Numbered from the stretch's first letter, positions 27,689 to 36,361 are shown. The stretch: 64,000 nt of DNA from Paenibacillus aceris (GCF_017874035.1 NZ_JAGGKV010000019.1:62001-126000); one strand, 5' to 3'. Notes: a model not told the origin generated them from the letters alone. Numbers and translations: made by a program.

Positions 27689-28732
27689 TTACTTTAATCC
27701 AAACAGACCAATCAGGAGATAGCCTAGAATTGAAAGCAATACGGACCCTATAAAACCCGCAGCAAACGACATCAATCCCAGTCGTCGGAACGTGGCCAAA
27801 TCAACATTAAGCCCAAGACCAGCCATAGCCATCGCAATCAGTAAATATGCAACAACGATGATTTGGTTAGTAAAACCAGTTGGAATAATACCTAATGTGT
27901 TTACACCACTCATAACAAGGAAACCTAGAATAAACCATGGAATCGGGATGGATCTCCAGTTCGCTTTTTGGATGTTGGTGTTTTTCTTATGCTCGATACG
28001 GTTTGTCCAGACACCGAGAACGATTGCCACCGGTACCAAAAGAGCAACTCGTGTTAATTTCACAATAACAGCCAGATCTACTGCATCTTTACCTCCGGGA
28101 GCCGCAGCTGCAATGACATGCGCAATTTCGTGAAGGGTTGCCCCAGAGAAGATACCATAACCTTTTGCTGTTAAGCCTAGTACCGGATATAGAATCGTGT
28201 AGAGAAGTGTGAAAATGGTACCCAAAATAGCGACAGTCGCCGCTCCAATAGCTGTCTCATCATCATTCGCCTTAATTTGCGGAGATATCGCTACTACTGC
28301 AGCAGCCCCGCAAATAGCGGTGCCACAGGCCGTCAAAATGCCTAAGCGGTTTTCTACCTTAAACAACTTTGCTATGCCATAAACAGCACAAATCGTAAAA
28401 ACAATATTAATGATCGCAATGGCCAAGACTTTAGGACCAGCATGAACGATATCAATCAAGTTCAATCTCATCCCCAACAAGATAATGCCATATCGTAAAA
28501 GTGTTTTACTTGAGAAAGAAACACCTTTCACTGCATGCTGAGGGACCCCAATAATGCCTCTCCATATCATACCGAGCAATATCGCAATCACAAGCTGGCC
28601 CATAATACTGAGAAACGGAAAGACCGCTAAGTACTTTGCAGCGATTGCAAGAGCGAATGTTAAGCTAATTCCTTTTACTACGCCGAATTCCCTATTTTGC
28701 TTGTTCGGTAAGGTATATAAATTTTCCACCAT
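27689..28732 (-). CDS. YeiH-family putative sulfate/sulfite exporter
   Basis: 347 residues from ATG 28732 behind GAGGGTGAGG (a GTG three codons earlier is possible). About ten membrane spans of the Cons_hypoth698/YeiH family; LLRYGIILLGMRLN, ACGTAICGAAAVVAISP and the GATLHEIAHVIAA segment are characteristic. It is divergent from a CysL-like LysR gene, the same pairing seen for yeiH/yeiE and for ywfM-type loci, and a sulfite oxidase remnant follows the LysR gene. Together these point to sulfite or sulfonate sulfur handling, though transport substrate is not proven for the family. Confidence 0.85.
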   Translation of the reverse strand: MVENLYTLPNKQNREFGVVKGISLTFALAIAAKYLAVFPFLSIMGQLVIAILLGMIWRGIIGVPQHAVKGVSFSSKTLLRYGIILLGMRLNLIDIVHAGPKVLAIAIINIVFTICAVYGIAKLFKVENRLGILTACGTAICGAAAVVAISPQIKANDDETAIGAATVAILGTIFTLLYTILYPVLGLTAKGYGIFSGATLHEIAHVIAAAAPGGKDAVDLAVIVKLTRVALLVPVAIVLGVWTNRIEHKKNTNIQKANWRSIPIPWFILGFLVMSGVNTLGIIPTGFTNQIIVVAYLLIAMAMAGLGLNVDLATFRRLGLMSFAAGFIGSVLLSILGYLLIGLFGLK

Positions 28733-28828
28733 AATCCTCACCCTCTCCTTCAGTTATACTTCGTTGTCCTTATATTCTTCACTATAAGGCCGTTTGAATA
28801 ATAAGTTAAATACCAATAATCTATCTTT

Positions 28829-28849
28829 ATCATGAGAAAAACTTATGAT
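28829..28849. promoter_or_regulatory. LysR-type operator between YeiH and LysR genes
   Basis: ATCAT, eleven bases, ATGAT forms the T-N11-A inverted repeat expected of a LysR regulator site. It is centred in the 172-bp divergent gap, about 55 nt before the LysR start. Confidence 0.65.
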
Positions 28850-28904
28850 TAGATTGTAGCCCTTCCCAAATATATATAAAATGTTGTTCTAGGAGGTATT
28901 GGAA

Positions 28905-29801
28905 ATGATTGTTGATGCACTTCGTGTTTTTGTTACTGTAGCAGAGCAAAATAACTTCTCTAGAGCAGGAGAACTGTTAAACTTGTCTCAGCCTGCCGTT
29001 TCATTACAAATTCGAAACCTAGAAAACGAATTCAATGCCAAACTCATGCATCGTTCGCCAAAGCATGTAGTTCTTACCGATGCAGGAGAAATTCTATACA
29101 GGCAAGCTAAGCAAATTCTTTCCCTTTACGAACAAGGAAAACAAAACATTCATTTATTGAATCAGAAGGTAACAGGATCTATTCAAATTGGAGCTAGTTT
29201 TACAATTGGTGAATATATCTTGCCGCGGCTGCTTGCGGATTTTGCAAATCAATTCCCAGAGGTAGAAATGTCTTTGACCATTGCAAATACAGAGGAGATT
29301 GCGTTAGCGCTAAAAGCCAACAAACTTGATCTTGGTTTAGTCGAGGGAGAAGTGTCACATAACGGGATTCAAATTACAACTTATATGAAAGATGAAATGC
29401 TCCTCATTACTTCTCGCAATCATCCATTATGTGTAAAAAAGACCGTGAAGCCGGATATGCTCCATGATTACACCTGGGTTCTCAGGGAACATGGTTCCGG
29501 TACTCGGTCTTATAGCGATAATTTTATCCAAACAAATAGTTTGCGAATTAAACAGTCATATGTATTTACCAGTAGTCAAGGAGTTAAAGAAGCCGTTTCT
29601 GCTGGCTTGGGAATCTCCATTCTGTCACGCTGGATTGTTCGGAAAGAGTTAGAAGCTGGAGAGATTACGGCTATCCCTCTCAGCCCCAAGTTAACAGAAC
29701 GCGATTTCTGGATTATTCAAAATAAAGATTTTTCTTCGTCAATGGCAATCAATATGTTCATACAAAAACTGTTAGAGCGGACACCGCTTTATTCTACATA
29801 A
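28905..29801 (+). CDS. LysR-family regulator (CysL/YwfK-like)
   Basis: 298 residues from ATG 28905, which has AGGAGG eight nt upstream. The N-terminal winged HTH (ALRVFVTVAEQNNFSRAGELL, NLSQPAVSLQIRNLE) is intact, and the effector domain covers about 90-290. The sequence style resembles CysL, which activates sulfite reductase in Bacillus. It likely controls the divergent YeiH gene through the T-N11-A site at 28829-28849. Its stop codon overlaps the end of a sulfite oxidase remnant on the other strand. Confidence 0.9.
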   Translation: MIVDALRVFVTVAEQNNFSRAGELLNLSQPAVSLQIRNLENEFNAKLMHRSPKHVVLTDAGEILYRQAKQILSLYEQGKQNIHLLNQKVTGSIQIGASFTIGEYILPRLLADFANQFPEVEMSLTIANTEEIALALKANKLDLGLVEGEVSHNGIQITTYMKDEMLLITSRNHPLCVKKTVKPDMLHDYTWVLREHGSGTRSYSDNFIQTNSLRIKQSYVFTSSQGVKEAVSAGLGISILSRWIVRKELEAGEITAIPLSPKLTERDFWIIQNKDFSSSMAINMFIQKLLERTPLYST

Positions 29802-30085
29802 ACTCGTATTTTTGAATGTCGTTATAACCATAGCCTTTTTTGTTCCAATCGGCCGTTTCCGGCTGAACATTTCCTGCAATGTCCGTAACAGGCACACAGA
29901 CGTCAGTTCCGGAATTCGTTGCCGTCCATTTTAGATACAAATGTCGTCCATGAATAAGGCTCATACGAATCTAACCATTGCGCACGCTGCCATGTCATGC
30001 CATGATCAGTGTTTACTACAACAACTTTCTTTGCGGTGCATGGTTGCTCGACACTTCCATGATACCAAGCCAGAAGAATTTTTTT
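29794..30085 (-). pseudogene. Sulfite oxidase (molybdopterin-dependent) C-terminal remnant
   Basis: Two minus-strand frames give the end of a sulfite-oxidase dimerisation domain. The upstream frame reads KKVVVVNTDHGMTWQRAQ and PYSWTTFVSK; after a frameshift near 29920 the next frame reads ATNSGTDVCVPVTDIAGN and DWNKKGYGYNDIQKYEFM, then stops at 29794. This matches the VEVSTDGGKTW...DxxGNxQP...WNxxGYxxN pattern of the family. The molybdenum-cofactor domain is missing. The rest of the gap to 30276 has only the promoter-proximal sequence of the next gene. Confidence 0.65.
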
Positions 30086-30276
30086 TGTAAAAAGAGGTAA
30101 TTTTTTTCCTTCCGCACTCTTACAGTTGCAAGCGATTAGACTGCTTCATTAGGTACGAAAGTTGAGTTAAGTATTTATTTATAGGTAAAATTAATTGAAG
30201 AAATGAGTTAATAATCACAAAACTCACTTTCGACTTTGTCGAGTATCGTGTTAATTTAAACCAGGAGGTTGCAGCT

Positions 30277-31050
30277 ATGGACTTAAAGTTATTTGGAAAA
30301 AAAGCACTTATTGTAGGAGGAAGCCGTGGCATTGGTAAAGCGATTGCCCGCCAATTGGCTCTGGAAGGTGTAGACTGTACGATTTGTTCAAGAAACAAAT
30401 CCTCGCTAAACATCGCTGCAGAGGAATTGGCTCAGGAAACAAAAAGAAATATCTATCCGATTGTGGCAGATACCACGAATCCTGACTCTATCCTAAATTT
30501 AGTTGCAAATTCAGCTAAGGCGATGGGGAGTATTGATATTCTAATCAATTGCGGGGCCCGTGTTGGCGGTCAAGTGCCAGAGGATTTTAACAGCATTAAA
30601 GATGAACTTATTCTGAGAGATTTTGAAGAAAAGTATTTGGGCTATTTTCGCAGTATCCGTGCTGTAGCACCTTATATGATAAAAAATAATTGGGGACGTA
30701 TCATTAATATAAGCGGTTTGGCTGCCAGAATAGGTGGCAATTATTTTAGTTCCGGTCCGCGTAATGCATCTGTTGTCCATTTGACAAAATCCGCATCAAT
30801 GGAATTAGGGAAGCACGGAATTACCGTCAATGCAGTTTATCCAGGGATTGTAAGTACGGAAGCATTTAGAGAACAGGTTACTGATGAGGATGCTTTACGC
30901 CAGTTAGCGGCAATGAATACGCTCGGTCGGTTGATTACAGTGGAGGAAATTGCTAATGTCGTTACCTTCCTGGCTTCACCTTTGTCGGCATCGATTTGCG
31001 GCGATGTCATTTCGGTAACTGGTGGCATTGGAAATACCGTTTATTACTAA
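30277..31050 (+). CDS. SDR-family oxidoreductase with altered active site
   Basis: 257 residues, start behind CAGGAGG. The Rossmann motif GGSRGIGKA (near residue 14) and NCG in place of NNAG (near 89) are present, and the catalytic Ser is in INISGLAAR. At the YxxxK position the sequence is SSGPR, so the Tyr and Lys are replaced by Ser and Arg. The C-terminal half is otherwise a normal FabG-like fold (AVYPGIVSTEAF, GDVISVTGG). It may be a diverged SDR with different chemistry or a non-catalytic one. It stands alone before a strong terminator. Confidence 0.85.
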   Translation: MDLKLFGKKALIVGGSRGIGKAIARQLALEGVDCTICSRNKSSLNIAAEELAQETKRNIYPIVADTTNPDSILNLVANSAKAMGSIDILINCGARVGGQVPEDFNSIKDELILRDFEEKYLGYFRSIRAVAPYMIKNNWGRIINISGLAARIGGNYFSSGPRNASVVHLTKSASMELGKHGITVNAVYPGIVSTEAFREQVTDEDALRQLAAMNTLGRLITVEEIANVVTFLASPLSASICGDVISVTGGIGNTVYY

Positions 31051-31174
31051 AAAGTTAGGACGATACTGTTAACTGTAACGCAGATTATCCATAATACAAA
31101 AAAACGAGCCTATCTAATATCGAGGAAACTGAAGAACTAGTTGTTTTTCAGAGCAGCTAAGTGGTACGAGTATA

Positions 31175-31220
31175 AAAGACGACCATAATTCCCAGTTTTT
31201 TTGGGATTATGGTCGTCTTT
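31175..31220 (+). terminator. Strong Rho-independent terminator
   Basis: AAGACGACCATAATTCCC pairs with GGGATTATGGTCGTCTT (one bulged T) and T residues follow on the plus strand. It ends the SDR transcript. The remainder of the gap to 31441 shows no feature I can support. Confidence 0.85.
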
Positions 31221-31441
31221 CCATATCTAAACAAGATTTGTTGGTTGGTTTCTTTCTATATCAGCTTTCCTGAAAGCGCCATTTGTTCAGTTTGCTCGGT
31301 GGATATTATTTTCAACGAGTAAGTTTTTCTCGCCATGTTGCCGGCTTTACAGACATGTCTGCATCTTTAAGATTTTTTCGATTTCAAATTCAGTCAATGC
31401 ATACAGAAGTTATGTATTTTCCCGGGCGATACGATCATTAT

Positions 31442-32980
31442 TTATAAATCAATTTTAAAAAGTCTAACCGCATCTTCTGCTTTTAACTTATCCATCTCAT
31501 CCAGCTTATCGATATATTTGAAAATTCTTTTACTGATTTCTATTTTATAATGACCATCTTTAACCATTTGGATCAGTTCCTTTACTTTATAGGTTTCAAC
31601 GGTACAATTAAAAATAGACATCACTTTCCATTTCAACAGAGTTAGCCCGATTTCGCGAATTTTTTCCCAATCCTCATAGGAGCTTATCTTTTCACATAAT
31701 AAATCGATAAAAGAAGCGACTCCTTCATTGATTTCCTCCATTTTATTGTCATATACAAACTCAATGGAGCCTACAGTTTCAAAACTATAGGCAATGGTCA
31801 ACATCATGTCGTTTTTTATACGATGAAGCTCTTCTTTATTTAAAATAGATTCTAACCTGCAAAAGCTGTCATTTTCATAAAACCTATTTCTTATAAATTT
31901 AATAAATGTCTCAAAATCCTCCGCGTTATTTCCAAGCTCGATTTCAAACAATATTCTAAAAAACAAATTCCATTGAAAGTCATTATTTATGGAGTTTAAA
32001 ATAACCATTCCAAATTGATTGGAAAAATCATCTTCAAAACGTACATCCCTTTCAAATTCGAGCTCGCTGTTAAAATTCACATCATTTTTGCTAATATCAT
32101 TTAATCGATCCATTGTTTTAAGTATTGTTTTATTGTAATCTTCCAAATGCTCAGCATTGCTCGTTCTCAAAATATATTTCATGATGGCATCGCAGGATTT
32201 TTTAAAATCAACGCCGAAACCTATGCTATTCTGCAATTTCGATGCGTATATATCATTAATAATTTTCGAAAGTAAAACTTCTAATTGAGCTTTTCTCATC
32301 CTAGGGTCCAGACTTTTTGTACTATTAAACTGATTATAAATGATAAGGAGCTGATTATCGATCATGGCAAGATTTTTCTTAATCGATCCCATCAGTTCCT
32401 TTAAAAAACCATCCGCTATTCTATAGTTATTGTTTTTATATATGATTTTATGCTCCAGCTCACCCCAAAATATGTTAACCAATGATTTAATTTGAAGTTC
32501 AAATTTGAATGTTCTATTATTACTTTCATAAACACCATCTATTCTAAAGATTTCAAATCCATTTTTTTGTTCCTGAGGCTGCTTGCTGGCTAACTCCAAT
32601 CTAATATTTTCATTTAATGCATTATAAAAATACCCGCCTGCATGTCTTTTGTTAAACAACTTTTTTAACATTTTATGAATATGCTCTTCATCTTCAATAA
32701 ATCTGCATTCTACTCTTACTCCAACCAAGTCCGTAAGATTTAGAAGAATCTCTTCGCTTGTCTTATACTTTTTATAATAATTATTTCGGATTATTTTTTC
32801 CCTCAAGCTGGAAGAAGACTTGACCCTTGAACTCACCTTTAAATCTCTATCACGGTTGCTTTCCAGTAATTGCCGGAAACATACTTCTAATTCCTTCGCT
32901 GCATGTTGTAACTCATCATCTATTTTTTCTAAATATTGTATAGTTTCTTCAATAAAGTCGAATATTTTAAGTTCCATCAT
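31442..32980 (-). CDS. RelA/SpoT-domain nucleotide synthetase with long C-terminal extension
   Basis: 512 residues; AAAGGAG precedes the tandem ATGs. A helical N-terminus leads into a (p)ppGpp-synthetase domain at about 45-220. Key motifs are conserved: SRVKSSSSLREKIIRN (substrate-binding R/K and S/K), LTDLVGVRVECRF (metal-binding Asp), and FELQIKSLVNIFWGELEHK with YKN (the ExQ...W..LEHK block). There is no HD hydrolase domain and no TGS/ACT, so it differs from RelA/Rel; it is over twice as long as YjbM/YwaC small synthetases. The C-terminal 290 residues are unrecognised and mostly helical. It stands alone among pseudogenes in AT-rich sequence, so acquisition by transfer is likely. A housekeeping alarmone synthetase, a toxSAS-type toxin and a phage-defence effector are all possible. 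Confidence 0.8.
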   Translation of the reverse strand: MMELKIFDFIEETIQYLEKIDDELQHAAKELEVCFRQLLESNRDRDLKVSSRVKSSSSLREKIIRNNYYKKYKTSEEILLNLTDLVGVRVECRFIEDEEHIHKMLKKLFNKRHAGGYFYNALNENIRLELASKQPQEQKNGFEIFRIDGVYESNNRTFKFELQIKSLVNIFWGELEHKIIYKNNNYRIADGFLKELMGSIKKNLAMIDNQLLIIYNQFNSTKSLDPRMRKAQLEVLLSKIINDIYASKLQNSIGFGVDFKKSCDAIMKYILRTSNAEHLEDYNKTILKTMDRLNDISKNDVNFNSELEFERDVRFEDDFSNQFGMVILNSINNDFQWNLFFRILFEIELGNNAEDFETFIKFIRNRFYENDSFCRLESILNKEELHRIKNDMMLTIAYSFETVGSIEFVYDNKMEEINEGVASFIDLLCEKISSYEDWEKIREIGLTLLKWKVMSIFNCTVETYKVKELIQMVKDGHYKIEISKRIFKYIDKLDEMDKLKAEDAVRLFKIDL

Positions 32981-33182
32981 GCTACTCCTTTATGGCCATT
33001 TTGTTATCATTTATAAAATTGGTGAAATAAGTCTAATGATGAATTCCATCATTTTCTCAGTTAGCGGTCTATTTATTAACTCTTCTTTCATTACTTCTCT
33101 ACAATCCTTAATATCCCCATGAAAGCGATTTTCAAAAACTTTTTGTAAATTTACTATTGTATATAAAATTATTCAATTAAAA

Positions 33183-33440
33183 GTTTAATTTAAAGCTTCT
33201 AATGTCCATGTTGACTGTATCAATACTGCAAACCGCACCATCCGCCATGATCGTTTTTGCATGAATAAATCCTTTTTCATATAAATATACCTTTATATTT
33301 ACATTCAAATCTCCAAGGCATAAAATTAGCAGCCTAAGACATAAATTTATGATCTGATTTCCAAGGGATCATAATCCTTACATCCACACCGGATAAACCT
33401 GAAAATTTCAAAGCTTCTAGCACGTATCTTCCGGCACAAA
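33183..33440 (-). pseudogene. cls: Cardiolipin synthase (PLD family) remnant
   Basis: Minus-strand frames with frameshifts and a stop give LYFVPED, then VLEALKFSGLSGVDVRIMIP, then KVYLYEKGFIHAKTIMADG, then TVNMDIRSFKLNF. This is the second half of a Cls protein; the phospholipase D motif HxKxxxxxG and the following N are readable. The first PLD motif and the membrane N-terminus are gone and the C-terminus is cut at about 33183. Confidence 0.7.
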
Positions 33441-33460
33441 ATAAAGGGTTTGTAAAAACA

Positions 33461-33548
33461 ACTAGATACACTGGCTTCTTTCTCTAATAGAGAGATTGTC
33501 CCATGATGATCACGTTCCACACCACTAATTGGTTTGGAATGTCTAAAC
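33461..33548 (-). repeat. Deleted second copy of the unknown gene at 24759-25568
   Basis: About 38 bp (ACTAGATACACTGGCTT..., through CTCTAATAGAGAGATTGTCCCAT) match 25048-25089 nearly exactly, and TTTGGAATGTCTAAAC matches 25213-25229. The roughly 100 bp between them in the first copy are missing. It abuts the cls remnant in the same orientation. Confidence 0.75.
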
Positions 33549-34349
33549 ATCGCTGGGCGACCATCACACTACAACCACAGCCTAATAATGAATGAATCGT
33601 TCATCTAGCATGATCACCTCGTCCACTCCCTGCTAAAAAAGCGTTCACCGGTTGAGTGAACGCCTAATTACTTCAAAACTTTATTGTCTACTTCAAAAAC
33701 TTATTTGTCTCCCATTTTTTGTTCGATGACAAATAATAAACTTTACTCATATCGGGGTCTCTTTTTCATTAGATGCGAATTGCTTTCTTTTAATTATCCC
33801 AGGTCTAATCGCATCGTATAACTAAGCAGTACATGAATGGCTGCGTTTCTCGGGCGTCCGTACCGATATCCCACAAATTCTCAGTCAGCATTTGACATGA
33901 ATGCTACCCGTTATTACAGCATGTTTGACCTTGACCTGTTCTTTTATCCGGTTATGTATTTTAGAGAGCACAACCGCGCCACCCTCCTTAGAAGAAAATC
34001 TTATAGAGTATAATCCAAAGCATTATAGACAAACAGATACCATTAAATAAACCATTAATAGTTGACCCTTCGCGTTCATCCATCATTATTCCCCCCAGAT
34101 CACTGTATCTTGTCATACAATTCGTGAGAGAGAATTAGCTTGAGTCTGACGAAATTTAAGAAGTATTGTCGTCTCCACCTCTTAACTGCTGTTGTTGCTC
34201 AGCGATCCGCCTGCATGGCGGGTTCGCCGCGATCTGAGCCGAAGCACTTCCATAAACTGATACAAATACTTCTGAATCAGGTACTTTAAATATTAGTGGG
34301 AAAATTCATGTCGTAAAAAAAGATATAAATCTTCCGCAAACATAAAAAA
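33549..34349. other. Long stretch without a recognisable gene
   Basis: No open frame with convincing protein character was found. It contains the hairpin at 33641-33663 and GC-rich patches near 33850 and 34200 that could be old gene remnants, but no family could be assigned. Confidence 0.4.
33641..33663 (-). terminator. Hairpin followed by T-tract (minus strand)
   Basis: GCGTTCAC (33641-33648) pairs with GTGAACGC (33656-33663) and TTTTTT follows on the minus strand. No intact gene precedes it, so it is probably left from a lost gene. Confidence 0.65.
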
Positions 34350-34373
34350 ACCTAGATAAATCAAGGTTTCCAT
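34350..34373 (-). terminator. Terminator after the nanE/ROK locus
   Basis: AAACCT and AGGTTT pair around a 10-12 nt loop, followed by TTTTTTT on the minus strand. It lies just past the broken ROK kinase. Confidence 0.6.
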
Positions 34374-34392
34374 AAAGTGAGTATTCATGTCA

Positions 34393-34595
34393 TTAGACGT
34401 CTTTCAGCTTAGCCAAAACCGTCTCTATAGCTTCTATCACCCGCTCGATGACACTCGCTTTCCAGCTAACGTAGGCAGACTGAAAGAATAGAGCACTTCC
34501 CCCTGCCTATTAATGATCCCTGTATTAATCTTTGTACCGCCGATGTCCACGCCGGCGGCATAGGAAGATTGCACATCATACAAATACTTCTCCAT
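34393..34595 (-). pseudogene. ROK-family sugar kinase, truncated (N- and C-terminal ends only)
   Basis: It starts with a normal ROK N-terminus (AAGVDIGGTKINTGIINRQG, the ATP-binding motif DIGGTK) at ATG 34595, about 15 nt after nanE. After about 45 residues there is a shift into another frame reading SVIERVIEAIETVLAKLKDV and a stop at 34393. The catalytic Asp region and the CxCGxxGCxE zinc motif are absent. In intact loci this would be an N-acetylmannosamine or glucose kinase. Confidence 0.7.
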
Positions 34596-34609
34596 CCCAA
34601 TTTCACTCC

Positions 34610-35305
34610 CTACGGAATTAGCTTCCGCAGCGCCTCCACATATCTCGTCGTAATCAACTGCGGACGGGTGATCGCGCTTCCAACAACAACGTAGGTCGCT
34701 CCCGCTTCGAGCGCTTTCACTGCCTCCGCAGGAGTCCAAATCCGCCCCTCAGCTACGACGGGGATGTTCACCGCTTCGCTTAGCTGACGCACAAGCTCGA
34801 AATCCGGTCCTTCCAGCTGCGGACTGTACGGCGTATAGCCCGACAACGTTGTTCCGATATAGTCGGCACCGAGACGCTCGGCTGCCACCCCTTCCTCAAA
34901 GGTCGACACATCTGCCATCACGGCAGCGCCCGCTTGGTGTACATAAGCAATCAACTCGCAAGCGATGTCCAAGCGCCCTTCCCGATCCGTAACATCCAAC
35001 GCTACGATGTCGGCTCCCGCATCAAGGATTGCCTTCACTTCATCCAGCGTCGGCGTAATGAAAATGTCCGACTCCGGGATATCCCTCTTAATTAAGCCGA
35101 CAACCGGTACATCAACAGCTCCCTTGATGCTTCGAATATCGTGCACGCCGTTCGTTCGAATACCTATCGCGCCGGACATTTGTGCCGCAATGGCCATTTT
35201 TCGCATCGTATCTCCGCCATGCAGCGGTTCATGCTCCAGCGCTTGGCAGGACACGATCAGTCCTCGTTGGGAGAAGGTTCTTTTATGTGTATTCACCAAA
35301 CCCAT
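34610..35305 (-). CDS. nanE: N-acetylmannosamine-6-phosphate 2-epimerase
   Basis: 231 residues, full length. GLIVSCQALEHEPLHG at the start, IGIRTNGVHDI, ALDVTDREGRLD and YIGTTLSGYTPYS are hallmarks of NanE. It converts ManNAc-6-P to GlcNAc-6-P in sialic acid and ManNAc use. The exact start is unclear: the ATG at 35305 has AAAGG directly against it, and in-frame starts a few codons later are possible. The kinase gene after it and a permease gene upstream are both broken, so the pathway is no longer complete here. Confidence 0.92.
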   Translation of the reverse strand: MGLVNTHKRTFSQRGLIVSCQALEHEPLHGGDTMRKMAIAAQMSGAIGIRTNGVHDIRSIKGAVDVPVVGLIKRDIPESDIFITPTLDEVKAILDAGADIVALDVTDREGRLDIACELIAYVHQAGAAVMADVSTFEEGVAAERLGADYIGTTLSGYTPYSPQLEGPDFELVRQLSEAVNIPVVAEGRIWTPAEAVKALEAGATYVVVGSAITRPQLITTRYVEALRKLIP

Positions 35306-35323
35306 CCTTTCTGCTGCTGGTTG

Positions 35324-35869
35324 TCATACCATTTTTCGATGTAATGCCTCTTCTAATAGGCGCCAACCTTCTAGACAGTCAGATTTCGTAATCAATGGTT
35401 CAAAACCATAATTTAGATACATATTGATAGCTTGATAACTCGTGGTTTGCGTGGTTAAATAGGCTTTTTTATGATAGTGAGACAAGATTTGAAGAGCTGC
35501 GCTTAGCAACGGTTTCGCAAGTTTTTGGCCTTGATAATCCGGATGAACGGCCACCCAATGGATTCTTCCCCAGGCTTCCTCCCCCTGAAACGCACCATAC
35601 CAGGCGGTTGTCGTTCCTATTACTTTGCCATCCTCGTTCTCAATAAATAAACAACGTGCTGACATGTCCTCCGGAAAAGAACCGAATTCTTTGTCAAAAT
35701 GCTTCAGTCCGGCTGTCTTGTCTTCAAACTCGCCTACGCTTACTTCAATATCTGCCCAAATATGCTCTTCACCCGGCTTATAGTTTCTAACACGGTAATT
35801 GGGGGGAAATGCAAATGTCGGAATGTTGTTTAGATCTTGACGCACCATTGTTAGGGAAATTCTTTTCAT
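35324..35869 (-). CDS. GNAT-family N-acetyltransferase
   Basis: 181 residues from ATG 35869, preferred over the ATG three codons upstream because TAGGAG lies 9 nt before it. The acetyl-CoA region is readable: IHWVAVHPDYQGQKLAKPLL (motif A, usually RxxGxG/A, here QGQKLA) near residue 115. The C-terminal YLTTQTTSYQAINMYLNYGFEPL is typical. Substrate unknown. It lies between nanE and a permease remnant, in the same direction. Confidence 0.85.
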   Translation of the reverse strand: MKRISLTMVRQDLNNIPTFAFPPNYRVRNYKPGEEHIWADIEVSVGEFEDKTAGLKHFDKEFGSFPEDMSARCLFIENEDGKVIGTTTAWYGAFQGEEAWGRIHWVAVHPDYQGQKLAKPLLSAALQILSHYHKKAYLTTQTTSYQAINMYLNYGFEPLITKSDCLEGWRLLEEALHRKMV

Positions 35870-35893
35870 ACGACTCATCTCCTATAGGAATTC

Positions 35894-36250
35894 TATTTAA
35901 CTGCTCCTAGTGGCATTCCTTTAACCAAATGTTTTTGAACCATTAATCCAAAAACCAACATGGGAATGAACGTTCCTGCAGCTGTAAGCGGCCCCCCTCC
36001 GTTCCTTGAAAAGTAATAAACGAGGTTACTGTAACTGGCAGTGTTTGGGTGTTTTTACCGCTCAAAATCAAACCGATGAGAAATTCGTTCCATATTCCAA
36101 GTATAGTAAGAATGAAAGTAGCTGCAATCCCCCTATGTGTAATGGGAAGCACAATTCTAGCAAATGGTGATAATTCCGAACAACCTTCCACTAAAGCTGC
36201 TTCCCGAATTTCTTTCGGAACCTCGTCAAAAAAGGTCAGCAGCATAAAAA
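35894..36250 (-). pseudogene. Carbohydrate ABC permease, truncated and frameshifted
   Basis: The readable part contains the coupling loop EIREAALVEGCSELSPF and a span ending in IWNEFLIGLIL, then a frameshift within a G-run near 35990, then FIPMLVFGLMVQKHLVKGMP and LGAVK with a stop at 35894. This is the C-terminal third of a MalG/UgpE-type permease. The 5' part is missing: a terminator (36254-36287) begins right at the break. It was probably the ManNAc/sialic acid permease of the nan locus. Confidence 0.75.
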
Positions 36251-36253
36251 TAA

Positions 36254-36287
36254 AAAACACTGCCATTTTTCGTTTGGGCAGTGTTTT
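36254..36287 (-). terminator. Rho-independent terminator
   Basis: AAAACACTGCC (36254-36264) pairs with GGCAGTGTTTT (36277-36287), followed on the minus strand by TTATTTTT. It lies downstream of the MarR gene ending at 36349. Confidence 0.75.
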
Positions 36288-36338
36288 AAGTACTAACATA
36301 TACATCGCCGACTTCATACAGTCGACTCCGAAATATAA

Positions 36339-36361
36339 GCCCAACCTATCATTGGTTGGGC
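36339..36361 (-). terminator. Hairpin at the MarR gene end
   Basis: GCCCAACC (36339-36346) and GGTTGGGC (36354-36361) form a perfect 8-bp stem overlapping the MarR stop codon. CTCTTTT follows on the plus strand, so it may work mainly in that direction; a second stem lies 50 bp further. Confidence 0.55.

Noticed and set aside
30120..30413. 97-codon minus-strand frame
   Set aside because: Antisense to the start of the SDR gene and its leader; no protein character.
33780..34340. Possible degraded genes in the geneless stretch
   Set aside because: Short readable runs could not be tied to a family; left as unassigned.
35894..36344. Reading the permease remnant from 36344 as a full gene
   Set aside because: The first 30 codons cross a clear terminator (36254-36287); the permease homology starts only after it.
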